A stretch of DNA of 64,000 nucleotides from the NCBI RefSeq assembly GCF_037975245.1, contig NC_092568.1:26408501-26472500 (forward strand). Direction: 5' to 3'. Every line of letters starts with the position of its first letter. Position 1 is the first letter of the stretch. Made by a program: the position numbers and the translations under genes. This DNA is from Apostichopus japonicus. Lineage: Eukaryota; Echinodermata; Holothuroidea; Aspidochirotida; Stichopodidae. Below the pieces are notes generated by a model. That model worked only from the letters and a program-made list of their open reading frames with translations, did no database searches and had not been told where the DNA came from. Shown here in pieces: positions 31,552-43,600 of this stretch.

Positions 31552-31623
31552 ATGGGTAGCACACGGTTCTCGTGGAGATATCTTGCCTTTTTAGCCGTCC
31601 AACTCAGCATTATCTTTCACAAG
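31552..31623 (+). CDS. Delta exon 1: start and signal peptide
   Basis: Encodes residues 1-24. A basic, polar start (RFSWR) is followed by the hydrophobic core [13 protein letters not shown], as in a secretory signal peptide. The ATG has A at -3 and G at +4, a strong initiation context, and is the first Met after an in-frame stop at 31444. The donor is AAG|GTGAGC, phase 0. Intron 1 is 260 bp. Confidence 0.88.
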
Positions 31624-34600
31624 GTGAGCCATACCAAATTTTGTTGTTTTTAATGTGTAAATTGTTAACGTGTTTTATGCTTGAAAAGGTAGGAGGTCTG
31701 TCTTATCGCCTGGAGTTTCTGGTGTGTAGGGCTTTTAATTTTCCAAGGTAACAAATGTATCTCATGGAATCTCATTCCATAAGTATTTTAATCATTAGTT
31801 GCTTGCCTTTTGACAAATGATCTGACAGCAGAAAAAACAACAAAAACATGACATTGTATTGTATTTTTACTTTTGTTCAACAGGTTTCGGGAAAGGGGCT
31901 ATTCCAACTGCGCCTATTATCTTTCACAAATGAATTAGCATTGGACATAAATGGAAATTGTTGTGATGGATCCCCATATCGGACGGACCGACAGTGTTCT
32001 ACACTTTGTCGGACTTATTTTAAAATTTGCCTTTTTAATTTTGTGCAACACATTGATACGGAACCGTTTCCTAAGTGTACTTATGGGAATTCTACCACAA
32101 AAATTCTGGGGAACAATACTTTTGAGATTCCTACAAACGATTCGGAAGGATTAATACAGCTACCATTTGACTATGCTTGGCCGGTAAGTCCTGTTTTATT
32201 TCCTACCCAATTAATTATCAGTGGCACAGAAAACTCGACATGTGTCATATTACATTTTGGTATAACAGTAGTGTTTACTATACTTCATAATAATGTCCAA
32301 AATTTAAGCTTTTCGTTATTGCTGATGATAATTACCATGAAAAATATGATATCTCGTACTTCATGTAAGAATTCAAACTCTGTTGCCTTTTTAACGAGGG
32401 GTCACATCGGTACATAACGACACACAACCTTGACGACAGAATTGTTATAACACAGTAGTAGCCTAGTCGTAGTCTACTATAGTCGCACATGCAGTCAAAA
32501 CAACGGTCTCCCGAATCCCTCTCGGCTTGAAATTATCGCGCCAAAATGTTCACTCACACCCACGCTTCCCATCTCCGTGTTTTATCCATCACAAAGGAAT
32601 TGGGAGTAAATATGAATTTAAAAATATAAAGTTTTTCACTGGATAGCCTTTGTTGCCCCTCCAGAAGCGCTATGTTTACCTTTTTGTTTATTTTCTGACC
32701 CCTGGCTTGTCAGCCCTTTGACTTATACCATATATTATTCATTCTCTCCCTCTGTGTAGAACGATTTCTCTTTAATCGTTGATGCCTTGCACACGAACAT
32801 GACAAACAGCAGAAATACGGCACAAGGTGAGTTTGGAAACCTTTTTCTCCAATTTTATTTTACTTTATAATTTTAGGGGGGATTGTTGTGATACTTTCAA
32901 CCAAGTGTGACTGGTTGCAAGAAGGACACACCCCCTTCTTGTATAGGGGTCAATGAACTGTCACATACCCAGCATACGCGAACCATTTCTACCCAACATA
33001 TAGTTTTATCATCAATTTGTACATGCGTGACAGTGATTTTGACAAACAATATGTCCTCATTTGGTATACAATGTGAAGCTTGTTTATGTATTTCAATACA
33101 ACATTGCCCGTATTATATGGAAGGCAGTATTTAAACCAATAGAACACGTTGGACACGTGCATTAATTTGTTCTAATACACACACAAGTTTATCCCCGCAT
33201 TTGTGCTATTTACGGATTCTTCAAAGACCACTTCAAATTGATATGTCAAATATTACTTTTTTTTAAACTTTTTTTTTCTATTGTCGCACGTCTCAATGCA
33301 TAAATACCTTCGTACATGGTTCTCGTGTCAGGTGTTACGGTTGTTTGAAAGCGGGAGATACTGCAAGAAGAACCTCAAAAATATATTAAAGCGCGCGTGC
33401 CTCTTATTACAAGTTAGTCTCTCTTTTTAACTTAGTTCTTAAATTTTTAGTCTTCATCCCAGCCGAGCGGCTAATGCGTTCCACGCTGGGTTTGTCAGGG
33501 TCGCAATTTAGTTGATATTTTACACGCTGTGCACAACCATTGGGCTTGGTTCACCTTACAGCAGCGATCAGTGACGCTTACTCATATACTACTATATGTT
33601 GTTTAGCTCTGTATATGCTAAGTACGTGTAATATGTGCCAGACGCCACTGCTACATTCTTTCAGACGACAGATATCTTTGATGTTTTGCCACAATTGTAG
33701 ATCGATACACATTAAATTTGAATATATAAAGTACATTCAGAGGTTAGGCATATATACACCCATACATGCATCTTATTTCATACAATATGCCAATATTATT
33801 CCAATAACTGTGTGCATACAAGCGCCACACTAAAACAGTTAATGTAGAAAGCCTTTATGAAAAGGATAAATATTTTTCTTATCGGTCAGAGCTGAATACC
33901 TTTTACGTATTTCCTGTTTTAGGGTTCATGCACACATTCTTGGTAACCAAGCAGGAAATGGGTACAACAGTACTTATTTTGTACGAAAGGCTTTATATAA
34001 CTTTTCGTTCCCCGAGTTAACAGACTTTTAGCTTAGCGCAAGTCATTCCTGTGTGTCAAATTGTTTAGGGTGAGAAAATGGTTCCAACAGGTCTAAACAC
34101 GTCCAGTCACACCGGAAACGGGAATTGTAAGGTAATAGGCGCGAGAAAATTTGGGGCTGTCCTTGGTCGTTTTATGTTTCTTACAATGACCTTATTCACA
34201 TTCCGTGTATAGAAGTTAGTAGCAGACGATGTCTGGATGTATTAATGTCATCTCATAGTCACTAGTATTAGGCAATGAATGGGTAAGGTACTATTATTGC
34301 CTTAGAGAGGTAGCCTTTATACGTATCTGGCATTATCAATCGCAATTAATTGACCTACCGTGGCCAATAATTCAAGTGTGTTGACTATTGACATGCTGTG
34401 TACAGCACAGTGCCTAATTCCGTACTCAGCTGCCATATGATCAGCGTTACATGTAACGGTAGTAGTATATACGGTATATAGTGTTATCTTTCCCAGGTAT
34501 GCATGTCTGCCCGTGGGATAACACACACATGTCGCCCTACATTGTACTTTAAATTCGTTTAAAACAAACTAGTGCCTAATGTTGAAAGAGAAAATAGTGC

Positions 34601-37600
34601 TAAGAGAATAATCAACGGATTTTGATGCTCATCTTTGCGGTTTTCGTTTGCACTGGTGTTTCACGTATTTGCCATTTGTGTTTACCATCATTTAAACTAA
34701 ATTTAATACAAAAACCAGAATCGGTAGGCTGTCTTGTGAATAATAACATAAAAATAGCAAGCTCGGGTCAACCACGGAATACGCATTTTCAAATAAATTT
34801 GTTGGTATCATTTTTGTTGAATAAATTCAGTATAGAGCGAGTTGTCCAATCAATGTCCATGCAGGATTGGTGCACTAAGGTTGAAAACGTCACTACTGAT
34901 AACCATTGGTAGCCGTATACATTGCCCATTTTAAAGCCGTGCACTTTCCAACCGGCCAACATGTACATGACTGTTTGCATATATTAAATTCAAAACGTCA
35001 TCCCTGGGAGAATGTTGCTCGCGAATTCGCTTACCTTTTGGTTATGATATCGTTATCAGTGGAATCAAAGTGTAAAGATGATAACGCCAACGAGCAGGTG
35101 AAAATATAAGTCAGGTTACAGCGAGCTCCCTGTAAGCACACTGCAGTGTGAAAACAAGGTTGTCAAGCGGGCAGATTTACTAATATCTGAACTCCCACTT
35201 TAATAGACGAAAAATTAATTTTCACGTTATAATTGAAATTTGAAAGGAATCTCCTTGTTGACCTCTTTAATCACTTACCTCAACAATTTTGCGAAATCGT
35301 ATGATAAAAATAGTCATTCAAACTAGGTTGTCTGGTACCTTCCCTTGAATTTGTTATTAATAGGTTACTGTATATATATTTATATGCTTTGACTATATAT
35401 GTTTAGGCCAATATATAATATATACGCAGAAGCCTATAAATAACAAATTCAAGGAAAGGTACCAGACAAAACTTGGTTTGCATTACTATTTTGATCATAT
35501 GAATTCGCAAACTTCCTGTGGTAAGTGATTGAAGAGGAATATGCCTATGCAGAGTGCAGACTACACTCAACAGGCATTAGCCGCGTTACAAACCCCTTAT
35601 TAACTAATGCAAAGAACATGCATATAGATACTGTGTTACAGTGCTACAGCCTACATTGTTTTTAATGCGCTATTTACATTATAAATATGAAGCGCGTATA
35701 TTTTTTCTAGCTGCCTGTGTTTTCTTCCATTTTCCCCCGTCGAGCCAGGTGCAGGCCAAATGCAGCACGTGCCAAACAAAAGGTGTGTGGCGTAGCGGCC
35801 TTGGGGCTTTTTGTTTGTTACCCGGCCGCAGCTATCTTTCCTAACGGGCAAGTCAGTTTCCCCAAAACACAAAAGATGTCGCTGCAAGGCCGTACACGAA
35901 GGAAGCTTATAGTGAAAATATGATATTCTGTTGACAAAATCCTATGCCTTTGAACAACAGAGCTAACAGCATACGTAGTCGAAAAGTGAGCTCTCTAGTC
36001 CAAGCGGGGTGTGAAGTTGTAACTTCAATGTTGTAAGTTAGAATGGATTATATACGTTACAAGGGGTATACGCAGATAACTGCCTATACGTGTTGGTTTA
36101 GAAAGACGTTTGAGCTAGGGATCAGCTAGTCAAATTTGTTAACAATATATTGGTCTATGTAACATTCATGTGGACTTCTTCTGTTTTGATCAAGCATTCA
36201 ATCTTTCCTTGTACAAATTAGATCACTGATTTTTGTTTTCTATTTCTTTCTATTTTCAGTCGAGAGTAATTCCAAATTAATTGCTAGATTAGCCACGCAG
36301 CGGCATCAGAATGTCAGTCCAACCTGGTTCAATGATACCTACTCCACCGAAACCCACACATTACGGTATTCGTACAGAGTAATATGCGATGTGGATTATT
36401 ATGGAGATCAGTGTAAGAAGAAATGCGAGGGCAGGGATGACTTTATTGGTCATTACACCTGCCTCTCCGATGGGTCCCGTCAATGTCTCCCAGGATGGAC
36501 CGGTGGTTTTAATTGCCAACAACGTGAGTTCCATCGCTTTATATAATTGTACAATTAAGTCGGATTGGCCAGTAGCTGGCGATACTCCAATATCTTCACA
36601 AATACCTACGAAATACTTACAATTTATTTTGTTACCCCGCTTATAGTTTAATAGTTCTCAATCGGGCTTTTTGTACATATTGGTATCACCCTTATTGTCG
36701 TGTCGACAAACAATTTGCTAACTCTATTGTGATGTTTTATTATGAGAGCTACGGGGGTATATGTATAGTATTGTTAAAGAGGACTTTTGATATACAGTCC
36801 TTCAGAACCACTTGAACGGATTTCCCACGCTACCATGAAAAGTTTTGAAGCGCTAAGTAAACCGGGTAACTGTCACAATGAAAAGATCAGCTTGTTATAA
36901 ATGCAAGGATACCTTTTTGCAACAGTTTTCTGTGTTGTGGTTCTTAAACTAAATAACCACACAAATCTGCACTGTTACCACTCACTATATAGAGTATACA
37001 GGTTATTTAGTGCGATACGAATACAAAATGTTTCGTGATGCTTATCACGAACAATGGCAAAGAAAAAAATCAAGCCTTAATAACCTCGTGGGAAACTTGA
37101 TCTGCGAATTCGATAGGGGTTTTTTGAACAAGAGATCGAAACGCGAATGAACGCAAAGAAGGCTATTTATTCATACTGCGATTAAAACATGAAACGTCTC
37201 CTTTTTTGTGTCCAAAACATGAAGCTATTGTAAAGTGAGGTAAAGTAGACTTCGTGAGGTTAAACAGAAGCTTTGTGTGTTAGGTTAAGATGCACTATAT
37301 GGTGGTTCCTCTCTTAGCAACCAAGACTTTGACGTGAGTACATGGAAGCAATGTCACTATGGCCGTTTAGCAATTTTCCCACGATCGTTAAGGGGTAAAA
37401 TGGGGACAGTTTTGTTTGCATTCCACCGGTATTATCTTTGTAACGTTCATCTCACGTCAGCTTTATCCAGGAGGGTTTATTCTATAGTTAGTCAAGGATA
37501 AGGAGGGCCAAATTTGTGGTTGCATAGTGATACTCTGATTAAACATGTTACGTAAGACGTGGTCTATTCAGGTTTTTTTTTTGGCTGCACACGCTCAATG

Positions 37601-40600
37601 CGTTTCCCTAACTTGTAGACCAAGGCGTCATGCTGTTATGAAGAAACCAGGGTGTTTTCGTTGTACTGATTTATAACCAGGTATCACGTCGATGCGAACA
37701 GATGTTGTTCAAATCAATCTTCGTAAGGTTTGACGACAAATCCGAGATTACGTAAGAGTTTGCACAGAAACATTAGTTCAGAGAAGTAGATCAATAATCC
37801 ATCAATAGCCGCCTCTCTGATGTGACGGGACAGCTATTTTGTTGAAATACTCATTAAATGGCAACATTTATTTATTTATCGTGCATCCCTTCTCATGTTT
37901 CTTGACGCCTTTTTATCTTAGTCGGTTTGAAGTTTAACTCAAATTGCAGAGAATACATGCATGATCGCGAAACTGCCATAGAAATGAGCATCGTCGTTTG
38001 ATTTTTAAGTGACATCCCTCTCGCGATCGATAACTGTTATTACTAGTCTTGCTGTCCATTATAGCATTTAACTTTTCGTCACAGTATTACTCAACAAGCT
38101 GCGACCGTCTATAGCCTCAGTCGTAATTAATATATACGTATACGTTGTGTCCAGGGTCCTCGAGCACACTGTCTCCACAGAGTTTGTACGTGGGCATATA
38201 TTAACCCCTTATTGTACATATGAGTTACGGTACTTATAGTGTCATCATTGTTTTGTCTCTGCTGATTGGTAAAACTATCGTAAATTTCTTTACACGGGCT
38301 GAATAATGAAAATCTGAATCTATGTTGAAGGAACTTGTGTAGTATAGCCTATCATGCTAAACTAGACCTACATTGGTATATTGTGCTTCTGTAGGTTATA
38401 CATTGATGATCAAATCCATCTCATGAAAATTAAAATTCCCATGGGGTATTTCTCTTACCACAAGTTTGATTTACTCGTTCTTGGAAGCTCCCCCCGTGTG
38501 ATTAACTGTATAAAACCGCAATCAAAGCAAGCACATCGTATGACACAGATACACAGGGACATGCACACTATATTGTTTCCATAGGTTATGTCTCAATTCC
38601 CTTCTCGCAGTGTGAGGCGGAAGGGGCCCATCTTAGAAAGCAATGAGCACATCACCTGCTTCCCACTGTGCTCGCAATTTCGCACTTGCCACGTCTACGC
38701 GCATTTAAAATTCTTCCTACTGTCTCCAGTAATCTTATGCATAGAACCTACGGTATACATGTCAGCAGTACATTTGCCTCCAGGCCATACCTCCGTGTCC
38801 TGCCAAATGGAAATTTCACTATGGCTGTACCATGTTGAAAGTTACCCCTGTCATGATATTAAGTAAGTTTTAAACTGTGATGGGAGCTTCGCTCTCAAGG
38901 AGAACTGTCACGAAGGAAAAAGAAAAAAGCCGACGCCCTCGTTTTGATGTCACGCACTAACGTTGCTTCGGCAGGGGATCCATCAATCGCGCGTCCCCGG
39001 GTGCTGTCAAGAGATAGCGCGTGTCACTAATGCATATTTATTGTCAGCACGCGAGCATTCCTCTGTCATTTCTAGATCGACTTCTAATGGCTATTTGCAT
39101 TCCTATGAATAGATTGAACAATTTAACCTTCATGAAATGTTAGGAGTGAAGCTTTTAAACAGCGGTACATTGAATAGTAAGAAGTACGATACATCCGGAA
39201 ACAATGAATTTTATCAGTCGTATACAGATGTATATGTATATTTATATATTTAACATGTTTTAATTCCATATGATAATATTGCAACAAATATGGATATAGC
39301 CTCACTCTGATATTAAACCACGTACCCCTTGCTGCTCTAACATTTTGAAGATTAGTCAAGACACACCATGCAGAGGCAGATGAATGAACTATAGATATTC
39401 TGTTTGGAATGTGTCAATGGAACTGCGATTATTTCTAGGCCAGCTCAAACTCGCCACTCGGATTTATCAATACGTGTTTAGGCGTATACTGACTTCCTAT
39501 TTTGTTCCCTAACGTGTCAAGTTATTCATGAACCGGATATTTTATCGAGCACGAAACAAGCTTCCTTTTTTCCTTATCCCATTCCTACTATTTCGGGCTG
39601 TATATCTTAAATCGAACATTAACCTTGACCAAATTACATGTGTTTTGTGGCAGCCTTGTGTAACTACTAAGTACTAGAATCGAACAACCTTCCAAGAAAA
39701 GTTCATATTTCGTCGAGAGTAAGACGATCTAACAACAAAAAAGTGGTTACAAATATGTTGTTATAGGAAGTGTCCCAATTCAAAGAAGAAATAAGAGAGA
39801 GAGAGAAATCCGAACAAAAACTGAAGTTTTAGCTAGTGGTCAGTTCATGTATTGCTGTCAATATAATGTTGATAATACATAGATAGACAAAATCTAAGGT
39901 GTGAAATCTCCTTAATTCATGTCAAGTTTTTAATTGGTCAATGTGTATTGTCTGTTCTCATTGCAGCTGTCTGTTCCGGCTGTGTGAATGGAATCTGCAG
40001 TGCACCCGATACGTGCGAGTGAGTATAACGTTTTTGTTCTAAGTCACATTGTTTTGGTCTAAATTTCCCTCCAAATGTCCTCAGAAATATCATATTCCTC
40101 GTAGGATTTTATCTCAAAAGTCATTTCTGAGACGTTAATGGTAAAATGTGTGACCACATAAGACTGGTATATACTGTGAGGCCCATTAACTTGTACTACT
40201 TTCAACTCCCTTTTTACCACAAGTATTAACTATTTTCCTTCTTCTTACCTCTCTGATAGTTGCAACGCCGGTTACATGGGAGATCATTGTGATGAATGTG
40301 AAACAAAGATTGGTTGTGAGCACGGGACATGTGATGTACCGAACGAATGTAATTGTAACGCCGGATGGGCTGGCCCCCTCTGTAACATTGGTAAGTGTGC
40401 GACCACAAATATGTTATGTTATTCTCCCTGGTATTTCATATCTCGAAAGGGTGGGGCGGGGACGGGGGTGGGGGCATTCACTAAAATCATTCAGGACAGT
40501 TCAAGCAAGAAGAAATCGGATCAGATCATGACAGGAAATTTAGTCGTTTTGACAATGGGGAGCTAAATATAATATTTTGGTTACAGTTTTAGCCAATTGC

Positions 40601-43600
40601 TGTACGTATAATTCTCCTTTTTTTTTGTTGCTGATTCTAAATACTGCTACTCATGGGCATATGCTTTAGCTAAGCCGTGGCAAGGACGCTAAGAGATAAT
40701 AAATGAAATTTATCCAAGTGGAAAATCCATGTGATGAAAAAAGTTCCTCAGCGTCAGATCTGAGCCAATTTGGCGGAATTTTCCCCCTTCGCGTAATTCT
40801 GCTGCGGGTTACGTTACTGGTTATTATTCGCCAAAAATGTTTTAAACATAAAATAAAGAGGGAAACTGTCAGAAATGGCTGGGTCGCTCTGTAAAGTGCG
40901 CCGATAGCGCATTTTGCTGTTAATAAACATGTCTGAATTCCCAAGCGTAGCAATTAATTTCGCCTTTTTTTGAATCATGGCACAAAGTATCGTGTTTGCT
41001 TCACGGTACCGGGTAAGAAATCAAGCAAGGACGCGACGTGTGCAGAAGGTTTGGGGCTGTGGAAATTCAAGTACATGTGTGCACACTCACAACACAAACA
41101 TTTTAGGTGGAAAAAACCCCGTTGACTCAAGTTTCTTAACGATTAAAACTTTCCATCACGCATGTCTTCTAATCGAAAATCAGTTGACGATATTTCTTTG
41201 AGAAATCGATTATAATCATAATTATGAACAGTAACGTCTGTTTACGTGATGTTTACGTCAACTCAGTGACAAAGGAAAGCCTAGCGTGGCTTGCTATTAG
41301 AAGTAAACCATGGGTAACTATGACAGAAACTCTAGAATGTATATAAGCCAAAACAAACACTGTACACACATTATATGATAGGTTGAGCCAATGCAGATGT
41401 ATACAGAATACCGCATTACAAAATCGAATATGCCGATGTAACGACGAGTAGAAATGGAACATACGGTACGTTGTACAGGTTACGTTAAAATATTAACAGA
41501 ATATTCTCAGAAAAAAAAACCCACACAGATCATGTTCGGAAATATAGCAGAATACAAAATAATAAAAAAAAAACCTGATGGTTGTTATATCTGTCCTGTT
41601 CCTTGTTTGCTGAGAGATCTTAAGTACACATTTAGGAGCTTGGTTGAACTTGGTGTAACTAAAACAATTAAATGGCATTATTATGTCCCTGAAGCATCAC
41701 TTTGAATCACAGACTTCCATATAATCCCCCCCATACACTCATAAGATGATCTCTAAATATGTGTAAAAGCTTCGTTGAGACTCTCTTAACAATCTTAACA
41801 ATTGCATCTAACGATATGAAACTGATCGACGAACACATTGCGTAGATAAGCTCAATTGGGATTCCGGCAATTCTAAGAGCTAAGTGGGCATTAGCAACGA
41901 GATAAAAAGCTATACATCCCCGTCATACTCGATTCGTTTGTTGACATTAAAAACTGTCGAGTTGTGTTGTTGAATGGTTGTCCAGCGATGATATGCGTTA
42001 TATTAGAAAACATAAGATAGAAATTGTGTGTGTGTGTATATACACACACATACACACTAAGCTACAGAGGTCGTATGAAGATGAGCGTCAGTATAGGTCA
42101 CTTATATAGTATGTTAAAAGGTTGCTTAATTGCTTGATTCAGGGTTCGCAGGTTTCTTCCGGGGGTGGAAAAAACCGCGGAATAAACCGCGGTTTATTCC
42201 ACTCGGAAGAAATAGGTTTCTTCCAGTTTCTTCCGGACAAAATGGAAGAAACTCATTTTTTGGGGAAAAACTGTTGATAAAGTTTCATAACAACCTGCAA
42301 TGATTTCTAACTATGCAATAAATGGACAAGAAGCACTATAGTGTCATCTAGGTAGTCTATATCTAGGTTTGGAGCACATGACCTGCTTCCAGCATATACT
42401 GTACACAATATAGTACTAGGCTACTAGCATTGGACAATTCAGGGAACAACTATGGGCAAGCAATATTTTGCAGACCAGAATGGTCCTGATTATAGCCCAC
42501 TTCTTAGTTGAAAACTAGTTTCTGAGTGGAGGGCAAGTGTTCCCTGGAAACTAACTAGTGTAGGCCTACTACAATGCACACTCATTAAGTACATTGACCA
42601 CTATGACCATATTTTGTGGAGATTGAACTCAAGACATGAGGGTTACAAATTCGACTGGAAGTTGTAGTGTGAAATGTGGGCTGGCTCATGGCCAGCTGTG
42701 TTTAATTGTGGATGTTTGATCTTTTTGCTGTTGGGATGACAAGTCCTCCTGTTAACTACTAGTTGAAATTTAGGGAGTTGCAGAAACTAAACTGTTGCCT
42801 AAATCTAACAGATATTGTTTGGCTATTTTCTTGGTGTTCATTAATTAAATCCTCAGTGCATGGGCCAATCCAGATGAATCATTCATACAGTATGGCCAGT
42901 TATGCAATTCTGGTTGATGGGGGGGGGGGGGGGGATCGCGAGATGATAAGTAGTCCTTCAATATTGTGATTTATAAGCAAACATCTTTTGGTGTAGAAAA
43001 ACAACCCAAAATTATAATCAAAACAAAAATATCATATTTTGATGGTTTCAATGGTAGGCATTTCAGTCAGATGATGGTGAACTATTTGTCTCTTTATCAT
43101 GTATGTGGGTTGTGCTGCATATATGCCAATTTTCACAGTTTCTTCCAGTTTCTTCCGGTTTCTTCCAGTTTCTTCCGGAAGAAACTGGAAGAAACCTGGA
43201 AGAAACAGGTTTCTTCCAGTTTCTTCCACGTCCCCGGAAGAAATAGGTTTCTTCCGGAAGAAACCGAACCCTGGCTTGATTGTATAGTACGTCGGTGTCT
43301 TACATAGTATTTACCGTATGCTTGTTAATATATTATAGTATTACACAATACGTTAAATGAGAGTAAGACAGAATTATATTTATTATGAATATACACTGAA
43401 TATATATTTACAGAATATTTATTGTGGATGATTTTATACTCATAACAAACCCCTAAATTCATATTATGAAATGTGTTGATAATTGACTTCTCCATCTTTG
43501 ATTCTTTTCCAAACAGATACAAATTACTGTACAAAACATACACCGTGCTTGAATGGTGGGACTTGTCGAAACGAGGGGTCACTTGGTTACCTATGCTACT

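Larger units (their letters stand above)
32827..36259 (+). other. Delta intron 3
   Basis: 3433 bp. It contains a tRNA-like fragment (33461-33510) and a ~278-bp fold-back (35261-35538). The rest is AT-rich with no recognisable gene; short open frames at 33540-33833 and 34622-34912 look random. Confidence 0.75.
36524..39966 (+). other. Delta intron 4
   Basis: 3443 bp. Its first 900 bp carry three exact CSL/Su(H) sites listed separately. Otherwise it is AT-rich with no recognised gene; open frames at 38381-38584 and 38588-38866 have no family match. Confidence 0.75.
40391..43516 (+). other. Delta intron 6
   Basis: 3126 bp. It contains a CA/TG microsatellite with TATA centre (42026-42057) and a complete non-autonomous hAT element (42140-43273). 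Without the element and one target copy the intron would be about 2.0 kb. No other gene is seen. Confidence 0.8.

Noticed and set aside
31848-32417. 189-codon ORF as a separate gene
   Set aside because: Only 31884-32183 matches MNNL; both ends are intron sequence.
41253-41705. Open frames on both strands in intron 6
   Set aside because: Short, overlapping, without domain or splice support; they lie inside a Delta intron.
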